A DNA stretch of 5,188 bases, taken from positions 1 to 5,188 of the forward strand of contig JAFSFU010000283.1 of assembly GCA_017435025.1 (NCBI GenBank), read 5' to 3'. Shown here in pieces: positions 1-5,188 of the stretch; within the stretch, counting starts at the first letter, position 1, and every line of letters begins with the position of its first letter. This DNA is from Lachnospiraceae bacterium. Its GTDB lineage: Bacteria; Bacillota_A; Clostridia; Lachnospirales; Lachnospiraceae. Position numbers and translations under genes: made by a program. Under the pieces are notes generated by a model, which did not search any database, was not told where the DNA came from, and saw only the letters and a program-made list of their open reading frames with translations.

Positions 1-1588
1 ACTTATCTGTGTAGAGCTGGATCATCTCGTTCATCTTATCGATGATCGGGTTCATATCTTCGCCAGCTTTGCTTGCTTTTACAAGCTTTCTGGAGTACAT
101 AGCGTTAGCAGCTGTTTCACCCGGCATTACGTAGTACTCACAAGCAGCTGTACCGATGGAGTAAGCGTTTGTGTTGTTACCCTGCGGACCGCCAAGTACA
201 TAGTGAGCAGCTGCGGATGCCTTACGAAGTGTTACCTGTAAGGACGGAAGACCGTTAGCCTCGATGGAGTAGATCAGGGACTGACCTAAGCCAAGTAACT
301 CTGCTCTCTCAGCGTCATCGCCTACATCGATACCTGTTGTATCCTGTAACCAGATCAGCGGGATTCTGTCACGGCCGCAAAGAGTTACGAACTCGTTCAT
401 CTTAATGAGACCCTGACGGTATAATTTACCACCTGTTGTAGCCGGAGAATTCTTGTACTCCGGATAGTTGAACAAAATACCCTGTACGTTCGCAATGATA
501 CCAACAAGAAGACCATTGATCTTAGCAAGACCAGTTACCATCTCCGGACCGTAGCCTTTCTTGTACTCGTATAACTGAGAACCGTCAACAAGACGAGCGA
601 TTACTTCGTATACATCGTACGGCTGTTTTCCGTTGAGCGGGATGATGCTGTAAAGATCTTCTGCCGGGTATAACGGAGACTTCTTCTCATCAACGCGGAA
701 GAACTCTAAGTTGTAAGCCGGAAGGTAGCTGATGTATTTCTTGATACCATCAATTACGCCGTAATCATCTGCGTAAACCTCACGGAAGAAACCAGTCTCA
801 TCATAGTGAACCGGAACAGAACCCGGAGCCGGAACTTTATTCTTGCTGTTCTCGATCTGTGCTGCAACGATCTGCTCTGCAGACTCCTGATCGATGTAAC
901 CCTTCGGATTCATACCGGAAAGGATACCTGCACCGCCTACTGCCATGTTTGCCTGGCTGTGAGCGATCAGGATTGTCGGGGAAATGGAGTGGTATCCGCC
1001 ACCTGCCGGGTTTGTACCGTAGATACCAACGATTACCGGGATACCTAACTGGTTAAGCTCAGCATTACGGAAGAACGGTGTACCGCCGCCACGTCTGTTC
1101 GGGTAAACCTTATCCTGATACGGGAAGTCTACACCTGCACAGTTTAATAAGTAAACAAGCGGAATATTCATCATCTTAGCTGCATCGGAACAACGGATCA
1201 GGTTCTCTGCCTGGCCCGGCTCCCATGTACCAGCCATCTTCTTGTTGTCGGAAGCTACGATGTAAACCCACTTACCATTTACACGGCCAAGACCGTTGAT
1301 GATATTTGCGGAACCCATCTTGTTGTCTTCCGGGTTGAAAAGGCTGTTTAACGGACAGAATGTACCAGCATCAACAAGAGCGTTGATTCTCTGCATAGCA
1401 GATAACTGACCTCTCTCATTTAACTTCTCTTCTGTTGTGATACCTTTTGCAAGGATCTCTTCGATCTTGTCATGGATATCTTTCTCAATAGCCTTGAGTT
1501 CGTTAGCATTGTCTTCTTTCACATTTACTAACGGTTTACCGATTGTCGGCATTTCCTGGAAATATTTCGGCATGGAATAGTATCCCAT
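1..1588 (-). CDS. gcdA: Glutaconyl-CoA decarboxylase subunit alpha (carboxyltransferase), C-terminus cut by window edge
   Basis: This cytoplasmic subunit transfers the carboxyl group of glutaconyl-CoA to the biotin of GcdC and releases crotonyl-CoA. The frame is open from an ATG at 1588 (MGYYSMPKYF) to the left edge, giving 529 residues. The Acidaminococcus protein is about 587 residues, so roughly 58 C-terminal residues are missing from the window. It has the two-lobed acyl-CoA carboxyltransferase fold of the ACC/transcarboxylase superfamily. The first lobe spans about residues 55-300 and contains NPAGGGYHSISP (193-204) and the glycine-rich stretch MAVGGAGILSGMNPKG (215-230). The second lobe, from about residue 320, contains GIIANVQG (363-370), LQDTTGIDVG (414-423) and LGGPQGNNTNAYSIG (465-479). 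The start is fixed by AGGAGG at 1602-1597, 8 nt upstream. It lies 36 bp after gctB and is probably cotranscribed. The adjacent gctAB genes favour glutaconyl-CoA over methylmalonyl-CoA or other substrates of this superfamily. Confidence 0.95.
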   Translation of the reverse strand, partial: MGYYSMPKYFQEMPTIGKPLVNVKEDNANELKAIEKDIHDKIEEILAKGITTEEKLNERGQLSAMQRINALVDAGTFCPLNSLFNPEDNKMGSANIINGLGRVNGKWVYIVASDNKKMAGTWEPGQAENLIRCSDAAKMMNIPLVYLLNCAGVDFPYQDKVYPNRRGGGTPFFRNAELNQLGIPVIVGIYGTNPAGGGYHSISPTILIAHSQANMAVGGAGILSGMNPKGYIDQESAEQIVAAQIENSKNKVPAPGSVPVHYDETGFFREVYADDYGVIDGIKKYISYLPAYNLEFFRVDEKKSPLYPAEDLYSIIPLNGKQPYDVYEVIARLVDGSQLYEYKKGYGPEMVTGLAKINGLLVGIIANVQGILFNYPEYKNSPATTGGKLYRQGLIKMNEFVTLCGRDRIPLIWLQDTTGIDVGDDAERAELLGLGQSLIYSIEANGLPSLQVTLRKASAAAHYVLGGPQGNNTNAYSIGTAACEYYVMPGETAANAMYSRKLVKASKAGEDMNPIIDKMNEMIQLYTDK

Positions 1589-1596
1589 TGTATTTT

Positions 1597-1602
1597 CCTC
1601 CT
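1597..1602 (-). promoter_or_regulatory. Ribosome binding site of gcdA
   Basis: A perfect AGGAGG on the minus strand lies 8 nt before the ATG at 1588. It selects this start over the in-frame ATG five codons further in. It sits in the 36-bp gctB-gcdA spacer, which shows no hairpin or T-run, so gcdA probably reads through from gctB. Confidence 0.85.
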
Positions 1603-1624
1603 AAAATTCAATCACAATTAACGA

Positions 1625-2425
1625 CTATCTTAACTCCGGCGGAACCTGGATGAATGCCTGACCCGGGTCGATCTCCTCACGGATCATGCGGATAACTTCC
1701 GGATCCGGAGTCGGTAACTCAACAGCTCTGGATACATCGATATCAAAGCCTGTGTTCTCCTGTACCATTTCCGGAGTAACACCCTTGTAGTAACCTGCAA
1801 GATACATTCTCTTTGTCTCTTCGTCGAACTTCATAAGACCAAGGTCTGTAACAACTGCGATCGGTCCGCGGTTGCCCGGAAGACCTTTCTTCTCACGTCC
1901 GCCCGGTCCATCGATCCAACCCGGAGATGTAACATAGTCGATCTTCTCCATGAATCTTCTCTTCTCATGCTGGATCATGATGATTGTGTTGTTGAATGTA
2001 GCGATCGCATTTGCACCGCCGGAACCTGTGAAACGAGTCTTCGGATTATGGTAGTCACCGATACATGTGGAGTTCACGTTACCGTACGGGTCGATCTGTG
2101 CGCCGCCGATGAAAGCAACGATACGGTCGTTGTTATGTAACCAGTCGTTTGTCTCAAAACCGATGAAACGGATATTCGGCCACTGACATCCGCAGTGTGC
2201 CATGAAACGAAGGTCACCTACAGAACGCGGAACCTCGATCGGATCACAGTCCATAAGACCGGACTCAACGATCAGGTTACATTTCGGTGCGAATAATCTC
2301 TTAGCTACAGATGCACCGATCAGCGGAAGACCTGTACCTACAATTGCGATATTGTCATTTGTGATGCACTGTGCGAGTGTGATCGCCTGCATCTCTTTAT
2401 TGGTATACTTTGTGTAGTCAGCCAT
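1625..2425 (-). CDS. gctB: Glutaconate CoA-transferase subunit B
   Basis: This is the catalytic subunit of the hetero-oligomeric class I CoA-transferase that moves CoA from acetyl-CoA to (R)-2-hydroxyglutarate or glutaconate. At 266 residues it has the length of the Acidaminococcus fermentans enzyme and can be aligned to it from end to end as I recall that sequence. The catalytic glutamate that forms the glutamyl-CoA thioester is present as E54 in VESGLMD (residues 53-59), the same position as the characterised Glu54 of the beta subunit. Other family landmarks are GTGLPLIGASVAKR (30-43), GGAQIDPYGNVNST (107-120) and the glycine turn GSGGAN (134-139). The ATG at 2425 is 2 bp after the gctA stop, and its Shine-Dalgarno lies inside the last codons of gctA, which suggests translational coupling and 1:1 synthesis. 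The stop is TAG at 1627-1625. No truncation or missing key residue is seen. Confidence 0.97.
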   Translation of the reverse strand: MADYTKYTNKEMQAITLAQCITNDNIAIVGTGLPLIGASVAKRLFAPKCNLIVESGLMDCDPIEVPRSVGDLRFMAHCGCQWPNIRFIGFETNDWLHNNDRIVAFIGGAQIDPYGNVNSTCIGDYHNPKTRFTGSGGANAIATFNNTIIMIQHEKRRFMEKIDYVTSPGWIDGPGGREKKGLPGNRGPIAVVTDLGLMKFDEETKRMYLAGYYKGVTPEMVQENTGFDIDVSRAVELPTPDPEVIRMIREEIDPGQAFIQVPPELR

Positions 2426-2427
2426 GA

Positions 2428-3390
2428 TTAATCCTCCTTGCTTACATCTGTTGCGTAGCCGTAGCCATCAGATACTTTTAACTTAAGGAGACGGTTCACA
2501 CCGATCTTCTCAAGGAATTCTGCATGATCTTTTACGTTATAAACGTACTCATCTAAGAATGCCTTAAAGTCTTCTTCTGTCTTGCTGGCAGCACCATAAG
2601 CTTTTAAGAATGCATTGTCGTAATCATAGTAGTTGTAGCACTGTGTCGGATATGCGCCGAACGGTACATGACATACAGCGTCAACTGCGAAGCACGGGAT
2701 CTTTGTAGCCTGCGGATCGCGGCGGATAATGTCATTGCTTACAAGTTCTTCACAAGTAACGATAACTTTCTTAGCTGCTACTACGATATCGATATCATGG
2801 AACTCATCGCCCATAAGGATACATGTACCATCCGGGGATGCCTTCTGAACGTGGATGATCGCTGTATCAAGCTTCGGAACCGGAAGACAAACTGTCATCT
2901 CGCCCGGGTTGAATGGGTTCTCCATATAAACAAATTTATCATTCGGAAGTTTCTCGATTGTCTCACGAACTTCTTTGCTGATTCCCCACTCGTCTACAAG
3001 ACCGGAACCGATCATGAAACGTACCGGAAGGAACGGAAGACCTAAAGAAGAAGCATGTAACATGTACATGATCGCATCCTGGGAGTAATCTTCGTAGATC
3101 AGCTCGCCAGCTTCGATTTTCTTACGGAAACGACGGGAAACGTTTGTAACACCGGAGTCAGCGGTATAACAGTTGATGTACGCCTTCACACGATCTTCAC
3201 CGATCAGCATATCCCAGTCAGAACCTGCCGGACCTGCATACGCGATAAAGTCTTTCTTACCCTGACGCAGAACCTCACGAACTGCAGCCATCGGTTTTTT
3301 GTTGGTTGTAAAGCCGCCGAAGGAAATAGCATCACCATCTGCTACATACTTGGCAACCGCTTCCTGTAATGTCATTACTTTATTAGCCAC
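2428..3390 (-). CDS. gctA: Glutaconate CoA-transferase subunit A
   Basis: This is the partner subunit of GctB in cytoplasmic glutaconate CoA-transferase, which activates (R)-2-hydroxyglutarate with CoA from acetyl-CoA in the 2-hydroxyglutarate pathway. It has 320 residues, matching the known family length. Landmarks shared with the Acidaminococcus protein include GGFTTNKKP (25-33), SDWDMLIG (57-64), VKAYINCYTADSGVTNVSRR (68-87), GLPFLPV (117-123) and GSGLVDEWGISKEVR (128-142). The class I transferase fold is split between A and B, and the nucleophilic glutamate is in GctB, so its absence here is expected. Translation starts at GTG (3390), read MANKVMTLQEA, with AAGGAGG 7 nt upstream. The next in-frame ATG is at codon 6 and has no comparable ribosome binding site. 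The stop TAA (2430-2428) is followed 2 bp later by gctB. A 299-bp gap with hairpins separates it from gcdB upstream. Confidence 0.97.
   Translation of the reverse strand: MANKVMTLQEAVAKYVADGDAISFGGFTTNKKPMAAVREVLRQGKKDFIAYAGPAGSDWDMLIGEDRVKAYINCYTADSGVTNVSRRFRKKIEAGELIYEDYSQDAIMYMLHASSLGLPFLPVRFMIGSGLVDEWGISKEVRETIEKLPNDKFVYMENPFNPGEMTVCLPVPKLDTAIIHVQKASPDGTCILMGDEFHDIDIVVAAKKVIVTCEELVSNDIIRRDPQATKIPCFAVDAVCHVPFGAYPTQCYNYYDYDNAFLKAYGAASKTEEDFKAFLDEYVYNVKDHAEFLEKIGVNRLLKLKVSDGYGYATDVSKED
2433..2439 (-). promoter_or_regulatory. Ribosome binding site of gctB, inside the gctA 3' end
   Basis: AAGGAGG on the minus strand lies 7 nt before the gctB ATG. It is embedded in the last sense codons of gctA, so ribosomes finishing gctA uncover and probably reinitiate at gctB. 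Confidence 0.85.
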
Positions 3391-3397
3391 AATAAAG

Positions 3398-3404
3398 CCT
3401 CCTT
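3398..3404 (-). promoter_or_regulatory. Ribosome binding site supporting the GTG start of gctA
   Basis: AAGGAGG on the minus strand lies 7 nt before the GTG at 3390. It decides the start, because the first in-frame ATG (codon 6) is too far away. A run of six T residues (3410-3405) abuts it on the upstream side. Confidence 0.85.
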
Positions 3405-3419
3405 AAAAAATTATTTTGA

Positions 3420-3448
3420 GCCCGCCCGCTATTCATCGGCGGGCAGGC
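3420..3448 (-). terminator. GC-rich hairpin upstream of gctA (attenuator, weak terminator or processing stem)
   Basis: Read on the minus strand, the arms 3448-3439 and 3429-3420 form a 10-bp, almost all G/C stem around a 9-nt loop (CGATGAATA). One pair is a G-U wobble on the minus-strand RNA; on the plus strand the same position would be a C-A mismatch, so the stem is best formed in the operon's own transcript. Six T residues follow, but 9 nt after the stem rather than immediately, and the gctA Shine-Dalgarno begins right after them. It could be a leaky terminator giving different levels of gcdCB and gctAB-gcdA, or a stem that protects the 5' end of a processed gctA message. The hairpin is clear; its function is inference. 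Confidence 0.5.
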
Positions 3449-3480
3449 ACATATGTACATATATTTTACGCATTTCGCTG

Positions 3481-3508
3481 TGCCGAAGCTCGATTCTGCT
3501 TCGCTTCA
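3481..3508. repeat. Imperfect direct repeat, copy 1
   Basis: This 28-nt segment begins TGCCGAAGCTCGATT and ends GCTTCGCTTCA. It matches the 27-nt copy at 3559-3585 except for two substitutions and one single-base indel. The start-to-start distance is 78 bp, and the pair brackets a perfect 7-bp hairpin. Confidence 0.75.
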
Positions 3509-3524
3509 GCCTGCGCATACGGGA

Positions 3525-3549
3525 TGTTCGCTCAACTAAGAGGCGAACA
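3525..3549. repeat. Inverted repeat TGTTCGC / GCGAACA
   Basis: Perfect 7-bp arms at 3525-3531 and 3543-3549 flank an 11-nt spacer. The hairpin lies centrally between the two direct repeats, giving the region a repeat-hairpin-repeat layout. No T-run follows on either strand, so it is not a terminator. Confidence 0.7.
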
Positions 3550-3558
3550 CTCTCGTCG

Positions 3559-3585
3559 TGCCAAGCTCGATTCCGCTCCGCTTCA
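3559..3585. repeat. Imperfect direct repeat, copy 2
   Basis: This 27-nt segment begins TGCCAAGCTCGATT and ends GCTCCGCTTCA. It is the second copy of the repeat at 3481-3508. It continues into a CTCGCTCGCGGG stretch not shared with copy 1. Confidence 0.75.
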
Positions 3586-3627
3586 TCTCGCTCGCGGGCT
3601 TGCGCCCTATACAGTCTGCCGCTCTGC

Positions 3628-3670
3628 CATTTGCTTTCATGCAAGCATGCCGCAAATGACAAACCGTCAT
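3628..3670. repeat. Overlapping inverted repeats just downstream of gcdB
   Basis: CATTTGC (3628-3634) pairs with GCAAATG (3652-3658) around a 17-nt spacer that itself holds CATGC/GCATG. ATGAC (3656-3660) pairs with GTCAT (3666-3670) around 5 nt. The two stems overlap by three bases (3656-3658), so they are alternatives. They lie 20-60 bp after the gcdB stop and could stabilise the 3' end of a gcdCB message. No T-run follows on the minus strand. Confidence 0.45.
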
Positions 3671-3689
3671 CCTGTGCACGGCTTAATGC

Positions 3690-4829
3690 TTAACCGAACA
3701 TGAGCATGAAGAAACCAGCTGCAACTGCAGAACCGATTACACCTGCAACGTTCGGACCCATCGCGTGCATCAGAAGGAAGTTGGTCGGATTTTCCTTAGC
3801 ACCAACTGTCTGAGCAACACGTGCCGCCATCGGAACTGCAGATACACCTGCGGAACCGATCAACGGGTTGATCTTGCCGCCTGTTAACTTGCACAGGAGC
3901 TTACCAAGAAGGATACCGCCTACTGTCGCAAACGCGAAAGCAAGAAGACCCATTGCAATGATCGCAAGTGTCTGCACACGGAGGAAGATTTCACCGTTCG
4001 CAGTAGCACCTACGGTTGTACCAAGCATAATGGTAACGATGTTACAAAGAGCGTTCTGAGCTGTGTCAGAAAGTCTTCCTGTAACGCCGGACTCACGGAA
4101 CAGGTTACCGAGCATCAGCATACCGAGAAGCGGTGCTACGGACGGAAGAAGTAAAGAACAGAACAGTACTACGAATACCGGGAATACCACCTTCTCTACC
4201 TTACTTACCTTGCGGAGCTGCTTCATAACGATCTTACGCTCTTTTTCTGTTGTGAGAGCTTTCATGATCGGCGGCTGAATAAGCGGGATCAGCGCCATAT
4301 AGGAGTACGCCGCTACCGCGATCGGAGCTACCAGATCCGGAGCCAGGTTGTTTGCGATATAGATCGCTGTCGGACCGTCAGCACCACCGATGATACCGAT
4401 TGCCGCACACTCACCCGGTGTGAAGAGACCAGTTGCATTTGCAAGCAGGAATGCTACGAAAATACCAAACTGAGCTGCTGCACCGAGAAGTAAGCTTACC
4501 GGATTTGCAATAAGCGGACCAAAGTCTGTCATCGCACCTACTGCCATAAAGATCAGGCACGGGAACAAGCTGGACTTAACACCGCTGTACATAATTCTCA
4601 GTACACCGGAATTATACCATGCATCCGCTTCTTCCATCAAGCCTGCAAGCGGCAGGTTTGCAAGGAACATACCAAAAGCGATCGGAAGCAGGAGGAGCGG
4701 CTCGAACTGCTTAACGATAGCCATGTATAATAAAACGAATGAAACGAGGATCATTACGGCCTGCTGCCAGGTAATCGCTGCGAAACCTGACTGGGCCAAC
4801 AACTCTCCGAAAACTGCAAATACGTTCAC
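3690..4829 (-). CDS. gcdB: Glutaconyl-CoA decarboxylase subunit beta, sodium-pumping carboxybiotin decarboxylase
   Basis: This integral membrane subunit decarboxylates carboxybiotin on GcdC and couples it to Na+ export. It has 379 residues, close to the roughly 375 of Acidaminococcus GcdB, and belongs to the OadB/MmdB/GcdB family. Hydrophobic segments lie at about 23-42, 46-66, 89-131, 165-190, 213-242, 256-314 and 356-378, with a basic cytoplasmic-type loop near 194-214. Family functional residues are present with the same relative spacing as in Klebsiella OadB: D151 in [11 protein letters not shown] (equivalent to Asp203), Y177 (Tyr229), and N321, G325, S330 and R337 in [18 protein letters not shown] (Asn373, Gly377, Ser382, Arg389). 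It should therefore be an active pump. The start is GTG at 4829 with AGGAGG 6 nt upstream. It begins 13 bp after the gcdC stop. The sequence alone does not separate it from oxaloacetate or methylmalonyl-CoA pumps; the gct neighbours do. Confidence 0.95.
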   Translation of the reverse strand: MNVFAVFGELLAQSGFAAITWQQAVMILVSFVLLYMAIVKQFEPLLLLPIAFGMFLANLPLAGLMEEADAWYNSGVLRIMYSGVKSSLFPCLIFMAVGAMTDFGPLIANPVSLLLGAAAQFGIFVAFLLANATGLFTPGECAAIGIIGGADGPTAIYIANNLAPDLVAPIAVAAYSYMALIPLIQPPIMKALTTEKERKIVMKQLRKVSKVEKVVFPVFVVLFCSLLLPSVAPLLGMLMLGNLFRESGVTGRLSDTAQNALCNIVTIMLGTTVGATANGEIFLRVQTLAIIAMGLLAFAFATVGGILLGKLLCKLTGGKINPLIGSAGVSAVPMAARVAQTVGAKENPTNFLLMHAMGPNVAGVIGSAVAAGFFMLMFG

Positions 4830-4835
4830 GGGGCA

Positions 4836-4841
4836 CCTCCT
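4836..4841 (-). promoter_or_regulatory. Ribosome binding site supporting the GTG start of gcdB
   Basis: AGGAGG on the minus strand lies 6 nt before the GTG at 4829 and directly after the gcdC TAG stop. It fills the 13-bp gcdC-gcdB spacer and implies coupled translation of the two subunits. Confidence 0.85.
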
Positions 4842-4842
4842 A

Positions 4843-5188
4843 CTAGTTTAATGTAACCAGAACTGCACCTGTATCTACTGTATCGCCGTTGCTTACGTTG
4901 ATGGATGCGATTGTACCTGCTGCCGGAGCAACGATCTCTGTTTCCATCTTCATTGCTTCCATAACAACTACACACTGACCGAATGTAACTGCATCGCCAA
5001 CTTTAACCTTAATATCAAGAATCTTACCCGGCATCGGAGCTTCTACTGTTGTGCTTCCTGCTGCTGCCGGAGCCGGTGCTGCTGCCGGTGCCGGAGCCGG
5101 TGCTGCTACTGGTGCCGGAGCCGGTGCTGCCACTGGTGCCGGAGCCGGTGCTGCCACTGGTGCCGGAGCCGGTGCTGCTGCGATGATC
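4843..5188 (-). CDS. gcdC: Glutaconyl-CoA decarboxylase subunit gamma (biotin carrier), N-terminus cut by window edge
   Basis: This biotin carrier shuttles the carboxyl group from GcdA to GcdB. The frame is open across the right edge; 114 residues are visible, beginning [10 protein letters not shown]. The in-frame GTG at 5157 is a valine within the linker, not a start. About residues 3-44 form a flexible Ala/Pro linker, typical of GcdC proteins, built here from 8-residue APAPAPVA units. The biotinyl domain follows (about 45-114), with APMPGK (50-55) and the attachment motif EAMKMET; the biotinylated lysine is residue 80 of the visible part, codon 4950-4948. The C-terminus is a typical biotinyl-domain ending (TGAVLVTLN) followed by TAG. 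It is 13 bp upstream of gcdB. The missing N-terminus probably contains the short segment that docks to the other subunits. A second carrier paralogue, as in C. symbiosum, cannot be excluded outside the window. Confidence 0.95.
   Translation of the reverse strand, partial: IIAAAPAPAPVAAPAPAPVAAPAPAPVAAPAPAPAAAPAPAAAGSTTVEAPMPGKILDIKVKVGDAVTFGQCVVVMEAMKMETEIVAPAAGTIASINVSNGDTVDTGAVLVTLN
5077..5172. repeat. 24-bp tandem repeat, four copies, in the GcdC linker
   Basis: Four head-to-tail 24-bp units (5077-5100, 5101-5124, 5125-5148, 5149-5172) each end TGCCGGAGCCGG on the plus strand. The last two units are identical; the others differ by one to three bases. Each unit encodes eight residues (APAPAPVA or a close variant), so copy-number change keeps the reading frame and alters only linker length. 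A partial, more diverged unit precedes the array. Confidence 0.9.

Larger units (their letters stand above)
3391..3689 (-). other. 299-bp non-coding gap between gcdB and gctA with repeats and hairpins
   Basis: No convincing gene is present. From the gcdB side the gap holds a short hairpin (arms ATGAC/GTCAT, 3656-3670), an overlapping CATTTGC/GCAAATG inverted repeat (3628-3634 and 3652-3658), a G/C-rich stretch with two near-identical 27/28-nt direct repeats flanking a TGTTCGC/GCGAACA hairpin, an AT-rich palindrome ATATGTACATAT (3451-3462), and the hairpin before gctA. Its oligopurine/oligopyrimidine-rich composition differs from the flanking genes. It resembles an intergenic repeat insertion rather than a simple spacer. 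No good -35/-10 promoter was found on the minus strand. Confidence 0.6.

Noticed and set aside
806..1056. Overlapping plus-strand open frames within gcdA
   Set aside because: They lie opposite the well-conserved carboxyltransferase coding frame, lack ribosome binding sites and show no recognisable protein motifs. The same holds for the other plus-strand frames opposite gctB, gctA and gcdB.
3455..3500. Possible sigma-70 promoter for gctA (TAAAAT as -10 on the minus strand)
   Set aside because: The hexamer is a fair -10, but nothing near TTGACA lies 16-18 nt upstream; the AT-rich stretch is short and palindromic. Not supported enough to annotate.
3525..3585. CRISPR-like repeat-spacer arrangement
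   Set aside because: There are only two imperfect repeats, with a hairpin between them, and no further units or cas genes.
3429..3662. Minus-strand open frame of 77 codons in the gcdB-gctA gap (TTG start)
   Set aside because: It has no ribosome binding site, its Arg/Glu-rich sequence is just the translation of the direct-repeat block, and it runs into the pre-gctA hairpin. Treated as spurious.
3416..3703. Plus-strand open frame of 95 codons across the same gap
   Set aside because: It is antisense to the operon, overlaps the gcdB 3' end, has low-complexity Cys/Arg/His-rich content and lacks a ribosome binding site. It is open by chance in repeat-rich DNA.

Overview
The window carries one strand-uniform gene cluster, all on the minus strand, for the biotin-dependent, sodium-pumping glutaconyl-CoA decarboxylase and for glutaconate CoA-transferase. 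These are signature enzymes of the 2-hydroxyglutarate route of glutamate fermentation, known from Acidaminococcus fermentans, Clostridium symbiosum and Fusobacterium nucleatum. The moderate G+C content, strong AGGAGG ribosome binding sites, tight gene spacing and close match to the Acidaminococcus/clostridial proteins point to a strictly anaerobic, amino-acid-fermenting Firmicute (Negativicutes or Clostridia, plausibly a gut commensal). The genus cannot be fixed from the sequence alone.

In the direction of transcription (high to low coordinates) the order is as follows. gcdC, the biotin carrier, is cut at its N-terminus by the window edge (5188-4843). gcdB, the membrane sodium-pump subunit, follows (4829-3690). 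A 299-bp non-coding gap (3689-3391) holds repeats and hairpins. Then come gctA (3390-2428) and gctB (2425-1625), the two CoA-transferase subunits, separated by 2 bp. Last is gcdA, the carboxyltransferase subunit (1588 to the left edge, cut at its C-terminus; 529 residues visible). gcdB and gctA both begin with GTG, each supported by a well placed Shine-Dalgarno sequence.

The genes work together as follows. GctAB moves CoA from acetyl-CoA onto (R)-2-hydroxyglutarate. A dehydratase (HgdABC, not in this window) yields glutaconyl-CoA. GcdA transfers the carboxyl group of glutaconyl-CoA to biotin on GcdC, releasing crotonyl-CoA. GcdB decarboxylates carboxybiotin and exports Na+. Crotonyl-CoA then goes to butyrate and acetate. 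The small delta subunit GcdD, usually part of the complex, is not seen and may lie beyond the right edge.

The pathway itself is known. The parts most worth a second look are the repeat-rich gap that splits the cluster into gcdCB and gctAB-gcdA, the strand-specific hairpin just upstream of gctA, and the 24-bp tandem repeat encoding the Ala/Pro linker of GcdC. I did not find evidence of an undescribed system.
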